NCBI GenBank assembly: GCA_036506495.1
Contig: DASXRQ010000232.1
Coordinates: forward strand, 75,411-139,410
Source of the DNA: DASXRC01 sp036506495
GTDB taxonomy: Bacteria; Actinomycetota; Actinomycetes; Mycobacteriales; Micromonosporaceae
Reading direction: 5' to 3'
Length of the DNA: 64,000 bases
Shown piece by piece: positions 41,854 through 50,700 of this stretch (positions are counted from its first letter, which is position 1; each line of letters opens with the position of its first letter). The position numbers and the translations under genes are program-made. A model generated the notes under the pieces. It had not been told where the DNA came from. It saw only the letters and a program-made list of their open reading frames with translations, and ran no database searches.

Positions 41854-42302
41854 GGGAAGAGATCGAGGCGACCCGCGGCGAGCTGGCCGGGGACGTGGAC
41901 CGACTCGCCAACCGGACAAGCCCGAAGCGGATCGCGCGACGCCGATGGAACGGCCTCAAGGAGCGGGTACGCGGCGCGAGTGACCGGGTCATGGGCCCCT
42001 CGGCGCAGGACGTGACACAGGCGGCCCGGGAGGCGCCCGCCGCCCTGGCCCGCCAGGCGCAGGGCAACCCGGTCGCCGCCGGCATGATCGCGTTCGGCGC
42101 CGGGCTGCTCGCGGCCACGTTGATCCCGCAGACCGGGGTCGAACGCCGCGCGGGCGAACGCATCGCGGAGCAGGCCGACACCATCGTCGAGCCCCTGAAG
42201 GACTCCGGTCGGGAGCTGGGCGAGAACGTGCGCGGGTCGCTGAGGCAGGCCACGGAGCAGGTGAAGCAGACGGCGAGCGAGGCGGCCAGCCGCACCGGGT
42301 AA
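41829..42302 (+). CDS. DUF3618 domain protein
   Basis: A 157-residue protein starting with the DUF3618 motif QIREEIEATRGELAGDVDRLANRTSPKRIARRR, then a short hydrophobic segment (AAGMIAFGAGLLAATLI, about 83-99) and a charged helical tail. Function of DUF3618 is unknown. The ATG at 41829 has AAGGAGG upstream and overlaps the end of the holin-like gene by 25 bp. It lies 11 bp before the sigma factor gene. Confidence 0.85.
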   Translation: MATQPDQIREEIEATRGELAGDVDRLANRTSPKRIARRRWNGLKERVRGASDRVMGPSAQDVTQAAREAPAALARQAQGNPVAAGMIAFGAGLLAATLIPQTGVERRAGERIAEQADTIVEPLKDSGRELGENVRGSLRQATEQVKQTASEAASRTG

Positions 42303-42313
42303 GGAGGTTTGCC

Positions 42314-43444
42314 GTGGCGACCCGGCGCATCGATCCACCGCTCGACGAGGTGACCGTGGTCGACCTCGACTCCGCCGCCGAGTGGTACGCGCGGGAGCGC
42401 GCGGCCACCGGCGATGCGGCGGTCCGCGTGGCCCGTCGTAACGAGCTGATCCACCTCGCCCTGCCGATGGCCACCCGGCTCGCTCGGCGCTACCGCGGGC
42501 GCGGAGAGCCGCTCGACGACCTCGAACAGGTCGCGCGGCTCGCGCTCGTGCGGGTCGTCGACCGATACGACCCCCGCCGCGGTTCGTTCACCGCGTACGC
42601 CATCCATACCATCACCGGCGAGCTCAAGCGCCACTTTCGCGACCGGACATGGGGCGTGCGCGTGCCACGCGCGCTGCAGGAGCTAGGCCACGAGGTCCGC
42701 CGGTCGAGCACGGAGCTGACGACCCGGCTTGCCCGCACCCCGACCGTGACCGAGCTGGCCGACGAACTCGGCGTCAGCCGGGCGCAGGTCGACGCGGCGG
42801 TCGAAGGCGCCACCGGCTACGCGCCGACGTCGCTCAACGCGGCCATCCGTGACGACGGTTGCGCGGAGCTGGGAGACCGAGTCGGTTCGCTCGACCCCGG
42901 CTTGGACGCGGTTGACGACCGCGAAACCCTTGGGGCCCTGCTGGGCCGGCTGCCGACTCGGGAGCGGCAGATCATCGCGCTGCGGTTCTACGGCAACCAG
43001 ACGCAGGCCGAGATCGGCGAGCGGTACGGCATCTCTCAGGTGCACGTCTCCCGGGTGCTGTCCCGCGCGCTGACGTGGCTGCGGACCGCGATGCTGAGCG
43101 AGACGGCGCCGCCCTGGCCGGGTGGGGACGACGACGCCGCCGGATCCAACCTGACCATCGCGACGGCGTGCGTCGACGGCGCGCAGGTGGTCACCGTGTC
43201 CGGCGAAGTCGACTACGACAACGCCGGGTCGGTGTGCGATGCGCTGCTGCGGGCGGTCCGGTCGGGCGCCCGGCGGGTCAGGGTGGACCTCGACGGTGTA
43301 CCGCTGATCGACGGCGCCGGCGTCGCCGCGGTACTGGCGGCGCGGGAGGCGGCCGGCTGCCAGGTCGCGGTGGTCATCGATCCGGTGCGGCCGCACGTCC
43401 GCCGAACGCTGGTCCTGGCCGGGCTCACCGACCTCGCCGGGTGA
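42314..43444 (+). CDS. SigB/SigF-type sigma factor fused to a C-terminal STAS domain
   Basis: A 376-residue fusion. Residues about 40-260 are a group 3 sigma factor: region 2 (LARRYRGRGEPLDDLEQVARLALVRVVDRYDPRRGSFTAYA), region 3 (RTPTVTELADELGVSRAQVDAA) and region 4 helix-turn-helix (QTQAEIGERYGISQVHVSRVLSRALTWLR). After an acidic linker, residues about 278-376 form a STAS (anti-sigma antagonist) domain. The phosphoacceptor motif, normally DSSG, reads DGAG (Asp333-Gly336), so the serine phosphorylated by RsbW-type kinases is Ala335. GTG at 42314 has AAGGAGG. Its 3' end overlaps the convergent anti-sigma gene by 20 bp. Confidence 0.9.
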   Translation: MATRRIDPPLDEVTVVDLDSAAEWYARERAATGDAAVRVARRNELIHLALPMATRLARRYRGRGEPLDDLEQVARLALVRVVDRYDPRRGSFTAYAIHTITGELKRHFRDRTWGVRVPRALQELGHEVRRSSTELTTRLARTPTVTELADELGVSRAQVDAAVEGATGYAPTSLNAAIRDDGCAELGDRVGSLDPGLDAVDDRETLGALLGRLPTRERQIIALRFYGNQTQAEIGERYGISQVHVSRVLSRALTWLRTAMLSETAPPWPGGDDDAAGSNLTIATACVDGAQVVTVSGEVDYDNAGSVCDALLRAVRSGARRVRVDLDGVPLIDGAGVAAVLAAREAAGCQVAVVIDPVRPHVRRTLVLAGLTDLAG

Positions 43445-43901
43445 CCGGCCGGCCCGCGACCCGCGGCAGCCGGAGCATCGCCCACACCACCTTGCCCCCC
43501 GCCCCGTCGGGCCGCCAGCCCCAGCGGTCGCTCACCGCCGCGACGAGGAGCAGCCCGCGCGGGCTGTCAGGGGCGAGGGACATGGCCGTGGCGGGCACGG
43601 GCATGCGGGCGGAGGCGTCCCGAACACAGAAGTGCAGGTACCGACGGCCACGGTGCAGCCGCACCGAAATGGACGTCCCGGCATGTCGCACCGCGTTGCC
43701 GACCAGCTCGGTCACGACCAGGCACCCGGACCCCACCAGGTCCGGCAGGCCCCACCGGGCGCACGCCTCGGTCACCAGCTCGCGGGCCCGCCGCCCCGCG
43801 CCAGGCCGCGGCGTCAGCACCACCTCAATCGCGATCACGCCCGCCGTTCCGGTCGTCGACCTGGCCGTGCGCGCCCGGGTATCCACACGATGCCCAGTCA
43901 C
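43425..43901 (-). CDS. RsbW/SpoIIAB-like anti-sigma factor serine kinase
   Basis: A 158-residue GHKL ATPase (HATPase_c_2). The N box is VTELVGNAVRHAG with the Mg-binding Asn, and the lid and G boxes are FCVRDAS and PRGLLLVAAVSDRWGWRPDGAGGKVVWA. Such kinases bind the sigma factor and phosphorylate STAS antagonists. The GTG at 43901 is used; a later in-frame GTG at 43838 (VIAIEVVLTP) would shorten it by 21 residues. A GGGTAC promoter lies just upstream. It is the third gene of the STAS-phosphatase-kinase operon and converges on the sigma factor gene. Confidence 0.82.
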   Translation of the reverse strand: MTGHRVDTRARTARSTTGTAGVIAIEVVLTPRPGAGRRARELVTEACARWGLPDLVGSGCLVVTELVGNAVRHAGTSISVRLHRGRRYLHFCVRDASARMPVPATAMSLAPDSPRGLLLVAAVSDRWGWRPDGAGGKVVWAMLRLPRVAGRPVTRRGR

Positions 43902-43910
43902 GCAACTCGC

Positions 43911-43935
43911 GTACCCCGGGCATCCTGCCGTATAC
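43911..43935 (-). promoter_or_regulatory. SigB/SigF-type promoter before the anti-sigma gene
   Basis: On the minus strand GTAT (43935-43932), 15 bases, GGGTAC (43916-43911), then nine bases to the GTG at 43901. It matches the GNNT-N15-GGGTAC form found before the sigma operon and the ClpC-like gene, and would give a nearly leaderless anti-sigma mRNA. Confidence 0.6.
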
Positions 43936-43943
43936 CCACATGG

Positions 43944-45173
43944 CTACGGGATCGCGCGCGTCGGTGCCGTCCCGGACCACTCGGTGAGCATCATCGTTGC
44001 GTCGTCGCGGGGTGGGCCCTGTTGGTGGTCCTGGATGCTGTGCGACAGCCGCCGCAGCGTCTCGGGCGTGGGCAGCTCGTCGTTCGCGCCGCGCTCGGCG
44101 AGGTCGACCAGGCGCTGCTCCCCGAACGGTTCGCCGTCGGGCCCGCGCGCCTCGACGACGCCGTCCGTGTAGAGCAGCAGGCGATCGCCGCGCTCCAGGG
44201 CCTCCGAGCCGACGTCCGTCCGGTCGTCTCGAATGCCCATCGGCAGACGCCGCCCACCGGTCAGCGCTCGGACCGCCCGGCCGCGGCGCATCAGCAACGG
44301 CTGCGGGTGGCCCGCGTTGACGTACCGCAGGATCCCGGTCTCGAGGTCGAGCTCCGCCACCACGCCGGTGACGTAGCGGAAGTCGGAGAACAGATCGGTG
44401 ATCGCCGCGTCCGCCGCGCGGGTCATCGCGACCAGGTCACGCCCGTCACGTCGGGCCGCCCGGATCGCCGCCATCGCGACCGCGCACGTCAGGCCGGCAC
44501 GCAGCCCGCGACCCATGGCGTCGAACACCGCCAGCCGGGCGACGAGGCCGTCGACGGCGTAGTCGAACGCGTCCCCGCCGACGTCGTACGACGGCTCGAG
44601 TATCGAGCTGACCACCATGTCGCGGCAGGTGAACGTCAGGGGCGGGAGCATCGAGAGCAGCAGCTCCCCGGCGGGCGACATCGAGCGGGTGCGGCGCAGC
44701 CTGCGCAGGGTGTCGCCGTACGGCATCTTCGCGGCGATCAGGTGCCCGATGAGGCCGACGAGCGCGAGGCACCGTTCGAGCAGCAGGTCGGGCTCGGCCG
44801 GCGGCCGCTCCGTGACGATCTCGGCGACGCCCAGGCGTTCCGATCCGTCGACGAGCGGAAGCCAGAGGCGGTACGGTCCGGCCGGCTCGCCGGTCGCCAC
44901 CGCCGTGACCGTGGAGAACACCCGGCCGGGCAGGGTTCCGTCCACGGGTAACACCTGTGCGCCGGGCCGGCCCGACTCGGCAATCGGCCGCATCGCGCGC
45001 TGTTCGAGATCAACCAGGTAGATCGTGATCTTGAGACCCACTGGCCGGAGGGCCGCGTTCACCTCGGCGGGAAGCTGATCGGGCAGCATCAGGTGACCAC
45101 GCCGGACCACGTCGCATAGGGCGGCGTACCAGGCCGCTAGTGCGGGATCGTCCATCGGCGGTACCGGTGCCAT
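43944..45173 (-). CDS. SpoIIE/RsbU-type PP2C phosphatase with GAF-like N-terminal domain
   Basis: A 409-residue phosphatase. Residues about 25-170 look like a GAF-type sensor (VGLKITIYLVDLEQRAMRPIAESG, YRLWLPLVDGSERLGVAEIV). The rest is a PP2C SpoIIE domain with metal-site motifs VGGDAFDYAV, VFDAMGRGLRAG, LLLYTDGVVEARG and DDATMMLTEW. It should dephosphorylate the STAS antagonist in response to a signal and so release the sigma factor. It lies 12 bp after the STAS gene and 42 bp before the kinase gene, in one operon. A TAGGGC box overlapping the STAS stop could give extra transcription. Confidence 0.9.
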   Translation of the reverse strand: MAPVPPMDDPALAAWYAALCDVVRRGHLMLPDQLPAEVNAALRPVGLKITIYLVDLEQRAMRPIAESGRPGAQVLPVDGTLPGRVFSTVTAVATGEPAGPYRLWLPLVDGSERLGVAEIVTERPPAEPDLLLERCLALVGLIGHLIAAKMPYGDTLRRLRRTRSMSPAGELLLSMLPPLTFTCRDMVVSSILEPSYDVGGDAFDYAVDGLVARLAVFDAMGRGLRAGLTCAVAMAAIRAARRDGRDLVAMTRAADAAITDLFSDFRYVTGVVAELDLETGILRYVNAGHPQPLLMRRGRAVRALTGGRRLPMGIRDDRTDVGSEALERGDRLLLYTDGVVEARGPDGEPFGEQRLVDLAERGANDELPTPETLRRLSHSIQDHQQGPPRDDATMMLTEWSGTAPTRAIP

Positions 45174-45185
45174 CGAAGGTCAGCC

Positions 45186-45536
45186 CTACGCGGCGCCGCC
45201 ATGCGGACCGCGTGGCGGGGGCGATGCGATTTCCAGCAGCTCGTCGACGCCGGTCAGGTAGAGGACGCGTGCCACGATGCCGCGAGCGTTGCGTGCCCGC
45301 AGTCGGGTGCCACGCCGGGTGGCGCGATCGCTTCCCTCAAGGAGGGCGCGCACCCCGCTGGAGTCGATGAAGGACAGCTCGGCGAGGTCGACGACGACCT
45401 CCTGGCCGGGTGACGACTCGATGACCTCGCGCAGTGCGGTGGTCAGAGCTGGCTCGGTGTTTATGTCCAACTCGCCCAAGACGCGCAGGACGACCTCGCC
45501 GGCGTCCCCGGCCGTCGTGGTGATCTCCAGCTGCAT
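45186..45536 (-). CDS. STAS-domain anti-sigma factor antagonist
   Basis: A 116-residue SpoIIAA/RsbV-type antagonist. The phosphoacceptor motif ELSFIDSSGVRALLEG is intact, unlike the STAS domain fused to the sigma factor. Start is the ATG at 45536 (MQLEITTTAGDAGEVVLRVLGELD), with GGGGGT upstream. First gene of the operon STAS - phosphatase - kinase. In its dephosphorylated form it should capture the kinase and free the sigma factor. Confidence 0.9.
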   Translation of the reverse strand: MQLEITTTAGDAGEVVLRVLGELDINTEPALTTALREVIESSPGQEVVVDLAELSFIDSSGVRALLEGSDRATRRGTRLRARNARGIVARVLYLTGVDELLEIASPPPRGPHGGAA

Positions 45537-45601
45537 CGGCGTACCCCCGGCCGACCATATCGGCAGTACTCCGGTCGTGCACGCGGATGCCATCATGACG
45601 C

Positions 45602-46519
45602 GTGGCCTTCTTGGTAGTGGGGGAGAGCCTCGTCGACCTGATCGGCGCCGGCGAGTCGTGGACGTTCGAGGCGGCGCCCGGCGGCAGCCCGCTCAACGTC
45701 GCGGTCGCTCTGGCCGCGCAGGGCCGGTCCGTGCGGCTGGCCAGCGAGCTCGGCGGCGACCTGTTCGGTGTGCTCGTTCGTGACCATCTGCGCCGGTACG
45801 CCGTGGATGCCACCGACGTCGTCGTGGGCGACGAGCCGACGAGTCTCGCGTTCGCGCGGCTCGACGCGGGCGGCGCGGCGACGTACGACTTCCGGTTCGG
45901 CTGGCGTTACGCCGGCCGGCCGACCCTGGCCGGGGTGGACTGCCTACACACGGGCTCGCTCGGGGCGCTGGTGGAGCCGGGTGCGACCGTCGTGCGCGAC
46001 CTGGTCGGCGCGGCGCGCGACGCCGGCGTACCCATTTCCTATGACCCGAACGTCCGGCCCGCGCTCATCGGTGAGCGGACGGCGGCGGTGGCGCGCGTCG
46101 AGGAGCTGGTCGGGCTCGCCGACCTGGTAAAGGTCAGCGCGGAGGACCTGGCCTGGCTCCACCCGGACCGGCCGCCGGAGTTCACCGCCGAGCGATGGCG
46201 TGGCCTCGGCCCGGACGTCGTCGTGGTGACCCGCGGCGCCGAAGGCGCCACCGCGGTGTACGACGGTGGACGAACCGAGGTGGCCGCACCGCGGGTCACA
46301 GTAGTGGACACGGTTGGCGCGGGCGACACGTTCACCGCCGGACTGCTCGCAGCCCTCGCGGACGCGGGCGCCGTCGCGGCCGGGCGCCGGCTGTCGCTCA
46401 CCCCGGCGACCATCGAGACGGCGGTCCGGTTCGCCACGGCGGCGGCCGCCGCTGTCTGCACCCATCGCGGCGCGAGCCCGCCGACGCCGGAGGAGATCGC
46501 CACGCTGCTTACCGCCTGA
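45602..46519 (+). CDS. PfkB-family sugar kinase (fructokinase-like)
   Basis: A 305-residue ribokinase-fold kinase. The N-terminal signature region AAPGGSPLNVAVALAAQG and the C-terminal motif VVDTVGAGDTFTAGLLAAL with the catalytic aspartate are intact; SYDPNVRPALI is the fructokinase-like substrate segment. It phosphorylates a sugar with ATP; fructose is the best guess. The start is GTG at 45602 with no clear ribosome site. It ends next to a large palindrome shared with the convergent LigD-like gene. Confidence 0.85.
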   Translation: MAFLVVGESLVDLIGAGESWTFEAAPGGSPLNVAVALAAQGRSVRLASELGGDLFGVLVRDHLRRYAVDATDVVVGDEPTSLAFARLDAGGAATYDFRFGWRYAGRPTLAGVDCLHTGSLGALVEPGATVVRDLVGAARDAGVPISYDPNVRPALIGERTAAVARVEELVGLADLVKVSAEDLAWLHPDRPPEFTAERWRGLGPDVVVVTRGAEGATAVYDGGRTEVAAPRVTVVDTVGAGDTFTAGLLAALADAGAVAAGRRLSLTPATIETAVRFATAAAAAVCTHRGASPPTPEEIATLLTA

Positions 46520-46537
46520 CGGTTGGTTTGTATTCGG

Positions 46538-46623
46538 GTTCTACGAGACCTGATCCAAATGTGGATCGCGCGCGGCCGTATCGATCGCCGACCGATTCAT
46601 TTCTGGATCAGGTCTCGTAGGAC
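46538..46623. terminator. bidirectional terminator, 86-bp palindrome
   Basis: Arms 46541-46557 (CTACGAGACCTGATCCA) and 46604-46620 are perfectly complementary over 17 bp, extending outward by three more pairs with one G-T wobble. The 46-base interior has further GC-rich pairing. It lies between two convergent genes (stops at 46519 and 46654), so it probably ends both transcripts. Confidence 0.65.
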
Positions 46624-46653
46624 GCAACAACACATAGTCGCCGAGGCCGCCGG

Positions 46654-47736
46654 TCAGCGGCGCTTCGCCGGGATCTCCAGCCAGTCCCGGCTGCGCTGTC
46701 CCGGCCGGTACGGGGAGTCCAGTCGTTTCGCGATCACGCCGGGCAGGCCCTGCTCCCGGCTCGTCCGCAGCGCGAACTGCCCGCCGCCGACGAAGTGCGG
46801 CGGGACCTGCCAGTGCACGCCGGCGAGGCCCAGGCCCGCGAGCCGCTCGCGGCGGTCGGCGTAGGGCACGTCCACGAGGGGAGTCCCATCCAGCCAGAGC
46901 AGGTCGACGACGAGGTACTGCACGGGTGTCCGCGTGGCCAACCGGCGGATTGCGGCGGCGCCGGTCGCCGCGGCGCGGGGTCGCAGCAACTCGGCATCGA
47001 CCCGCCCGGACGCGTCGAGCGCGACGACCACACCGTCGAGAAGGCATTCGGTCGGCGCGAGCCTCTCGGCCAGCGCACGCAGCTCCGGGTAGCTGTCCGT
47101 CACCTCCGTCCCGTCGCCGTCGACCAGGTCCAGCCGGCCGCCCGACACCTGCGCCATCGCCCGCAACCCGGACCATCCGAGCTCATACCCCCACGCCTCG
47201 TCGTCGGGCGGCAGTCGCGTCGCCCGGGTGGCGAGCATCGGCCGCAGCTGCGTCGGCATCGGCGTCCAGCCGGGCTCGGGCGGGTCCATCCGGTGGATCA
47301 TCCAGTTCTTGCCGCCCGTCTGGAACAGTGCGTACCGGCCGGACACCCGCTCGCCGTGCAGCTCGAAGATCACCTCGTTGTCGCGCCACTTCTCGGCCTC
47401 GTAGGTCCCGCGGTCGAAGATGGTCATGCGGCCGGCGCCGTACTCACCCTCCGGGATCTCGCCGGAGAAGTCGGCGTACTCCATCGGATGGTCCTCGGTG
47501 TGGACGGCGAGGTGGTTGCGTCGCGGGTCCTTCGGGACGCCGCGGGGCAGCGCCCAGGACACGAGCACGCCGTCACGCTCCAGCCGGAGATCCCAGTGCA
47601 GCGCGCGGGCGTGGTGCTGCTGGATCACGAACGTGTCGGCCTGCGCCGCGCGCTTGCGGCCGCGCCGAGCCGGAACCGGTTCCGGTGTGCGCGCGGCGTC
47701 CCGCTTGCGCCGATATTCGTCGAGACGGTCGCCCAT
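46654..47736 (-). CDS. LigD-like 3'-phosphoesterase with degenerate ligase domain
   Basis: A 360-residue protein. Residues about 33-150 match the LigD phosphoesterase domain, with the catalytic set His42, His47, Asp49, Arg51, His83 and Tyr87 (HHARALHWDLRLE and TEDHPMEYADFSGEIPEGEYG). Residues about 160-360 resemble an ATP-dependent ligase adenylation domain, but motif I (normally K-x-D-G) reads G187-W-S-G190, motif III lacks its Glu (LDGVVV), and motif IV is GLPGVIAK instead of GLEGVVAK. No OB domain follows. It should trim DNA 3' ends but not ligate. No Ku or polymerase gene is nearby. It is divergent from the helicase gene. Confidence 0.82.
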   Translation of the reverse strand: MGDRLDEYRRKRDAARTPEPVPARRGRKRAAQADTFVIQQHHARALHWDLRLERDGVLVSWALPRGVPKDPRRNHLAVHTEDHPMEYADFSGEIPEGEYGAGRMTIFDRGTYEAEKWRDNEVIFELHGERVSGRYALFQTGGKNWMIHRMDPPEPGWTPMPTQLRPMLATRATRLPPDDEAWGYELGWSGLRAMAQVSGGRLDLVDGDGTEVTDSYPELRALAERLAPTECLLDGVVVALDASGRVDAELLRPRAAATGAAAIRRLATRTPVQYLVVDLLWLDGTPLVDVPYADRRERLAGLGLAGVHWQVPPHFVGGGQFALRTSREQGLPGVIAKRLDSPYRPGQRSRDWLEIPAKRR

Positions 47737-47743
47737 GCTTGCC

Positions 47744-47749
47744 TATTCT
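47744..47749 (+). promoter_or_regulatory. -10 box of the HrpA-type helicase gene
   Basis: TATTCT ends ten bases before the ATG at 47760, giving an mRNA leader of only a few bases. The divergent LigD-like gene starts at 47736, so both promoters share about 23 bp. Confidence 0.45.
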
Positions 47750-47759
47750 TGCGGACGTC

Positions 47760-50700
47760 ATGACCACACCGGCCGACCTGCGCGCCCGCCTGCCCGAGCT
47801 GACGCTCCGTGACGAGTTCCGCCTCCGCCGACGCCTCGACGCGGCCGGTGGAAGCGACCGCGGCGGTGGGCTCGCCAGGCTCGTCGCCGACGTCGATGCC
47901 GCCGAGCGGCGCATCGCCGGCCGCCGGGCTGCCGTGCCGGCCGTGCGCTACCCCGTCGAGCTGCCGATCGCGGAGAAGAAGGACGAGATCCTCGCCGCGA
48001 TCCGCGACCACCAGGTGGTGATCGTCGCGGGGGAGACCGGCTCCGGCAAGACCACCCAGCTGCCGAAGATCTGCCTCGAGCTTGGCCGCGGCGTACGCGG
48101 GTTGATCGGGCACACCCAGCCGCGGCGGCTCGCCGCGCGGACGGTCGCCGAGCGGATCGCCGAAGAGCTCGACACGCCGCTGGGCGCCGCGGTGGGCTTC
48201 CAGGTCCGGTTCACCGACCGGTCCAGCGACCACACTCTGGTCAAGCTCATGACCGACGGCATCCTGCTCACGGAGATCCAGCACGACCGGATGCTGCGCA
48301 AATACGACACGCTCATCATCGACGAGGCGCACGAGCGCAGCCTCAACATCGATTTCATCCTCGGGTACGTCAAGCAGCTACTGCCGCGCAGGCCGGACCT
48401 GAAGGTCGTCATCACGTCGGCGACGATCGACCCGGAGCGATTCTCGGCGCACTTCAACGGCGCGCCGATCATCGAGGTCTCCGGACGGACCTACCCGGTC
48501 GAGGTCCGGTACCGGCCCGGCGAGGATGACGAGAGCGACCAGATCCAGGCGATCTCCGACGCGGTCGAGGAGCTGGCCGCCGAGGGCTCATCGGCCGAGG
48601 GCTCACCGGCCGAGAGCTCATCGGCCGAGGGAACCGGCGACATCCTCGTGTTCCTGTCCGGCGAGCGGGAGATCCGGGACACCGCCGACGCGCTGCGCCG
48701 GCTGACGCTGCCCGGTCTCGAGGTCCTGCCGCTGTACGCCCGGCTGTCGATCGCCGAGCAGCACCGGGTCTTCCAGCCACACCCGGGCCGGCGCGTGGTG
48801 CTCGCCACGAACGTGGCCGAGACGTCGCTGACCGTGCCGGGCATCAAGTATGTCGTGGACCCGGGCACCGCCCGCGTCTCCCGGTACAGCCAGCGACTCA
48901 AGGTGCAGCGACTGCCGATCGAGCCGGTCTCCCAGGCGTCGGCGAACCAGCGCAAGGGACGCTGCGGGCGTACCTCCGACGGCATCTGCATTCGGCTGTA
49001 CTCCGAGCCGGACTTCGAGGAGCGACCGGAGTTCACCGATCCGGAGATCCTGCGTACCAACCTCGCGTCCGTGATCCTGCAGATGACCGCCCTGGGGTTG
49101 GGCGACCTCGCCGCATTCCCGTTCATCGACCCGCCCGACCGGCGCAACATCACCGATGGCGTGAACCTGCTGCACGAGCTCGGCGCGCTCGATCTCGACC
49201 AGAGCGACCCGCGCCAGCGGCTCACCGTGCTCGGCCGCCGGCTCGCCCAGCTGCCCATCGACCCGCGGCTCGGGCGCATGGTGCTGGAGTCCGAGCGCAA
49301 CGGCTGCGTTCGCGAGATCCTGGTTATCGCGGCGGGACTGTCCATTCAGGACCCTCGCGAGCGGCCGGCGGACCGGCAGCAGGCGGCCGCCGAGAAGCAC
49401 GCGCGCTTCTCGGACAAGGAATCGGACTTCCTGGCGTACCTGAATCTGTGGAACTACCTCGAGGACCAGCAGCGCGCGCTGTCGTCGAGCGCGTTCCGCC
49501 GGATGTGCCGCGCGGAGTTTCTCAACTATCTGCGCGTACGCGAGTGGCAGGACCTGTACGCCCAGCTCCGCCAGGTCACCAGGACGCTCGGCATGTCGGT
49601 CAACGACGTGCCGGCCGACCCGCCGCGCGTCCACCAGGCGCTCCTCGCCGGCCTGCTCTCGCACATCGGGGTGTTCGACCCCGAGAAGCGGGACTACCTC
49701 GGCGCCCGTGGCGCCCGGTTCGCCGTGTTCCCGGGATCGGCGCTCTTCCGGCGTACGCCTCGCTGGCTCATGGCGGCCGAGCTGGTCGAGACGTCGCGGC
49801 TGTGGGCGCGGATCGTCGCGAAGATCGAGCCGGACTGGGTCGAGCCGCTCGCCGGGCACCTGGTCAAACGTCAGTACAGCGAGCCGCACTGGGAGAAGAA
49901 GCGCGGTTCCGTGGTGGCCCAGGAGCGGGTCACGCTCTACGGCGTGCCGATCGTGACGGCGCGGACGGTGAACTTCGGCCGCATCGACCCGATGCTGTCC
50001 CGGGAGCTGTTCATCCGGCACGCGCTCGTGGAGGGCGACTGGGACACCCGGCACGCGTTCTTCCACGAGAACCGCGCGCTGCTCGACGAGGTGGAGGACC
50101 TGGAGCATCGGGTACGCCGACGCGACATCCTCGTTGACGACGAGACGCTGTTCGACTTCTACGACCGGCGGGTGGGGCAGGAGGTCGTCTCGGCGCGGCA
50201 CTTCGACGCCTGGTGGAAGCGCACGCGCGTCGCGACGCCGGACCTGCTGACGTTCGAGAAGTCGATGCTCGTCAACGAGCGGGCGGCCGCGGTCAGCGCG
50301 GACGACTACCCCGACGAGTGGGTGCAGGACGAGCTGCGGTTGCCGCTGACGTACCAGTTCGAGCCGGACGCCGAGGCCGACGGGGTGACCGTCCACATCC
50401 CACTGCCAGTGCTCAACCGCGTCGAAGCCGAACAGTTCGAGTGGCAGGTGCCGGGCCTGCGCGAGGAGCTGGTGGTCGCTCTGCTGCGGTCGCTGCCCAA
50501 GGCGGTGCGCCGCAACCTCGTGCCCGCCCCGGATTACGCGCGCGCCGCGCTCGCCGGCGTCGACCCGGGCCGGAGTCCGCTGCTGCCGGCGATCGCCCGA
50601 GAGCTGCACCGGCTCTCGGGCGTACCGGTGCCGCCCGGATCGTGGCAGCCGGATCGCGTGCCCGATCACCTGAGGATGACGTTCCGGGTGGTGGACGACG

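Noticed and set aside
45541..45565. GGGTAC box upstream of the free STAS gene (minus strand)
   Set aside because: No GNNT at spacing 14-16, and the box ends only four bases before the ATG.
46926..47759. N-terminal extension of the helicase up to 1578 residues
   Set aside because: The extra part is antisense to the LigD-like gene and is low-complexity Arg/Ala/Pro sequence; the ATG at 47760 gives the usual helicase length.
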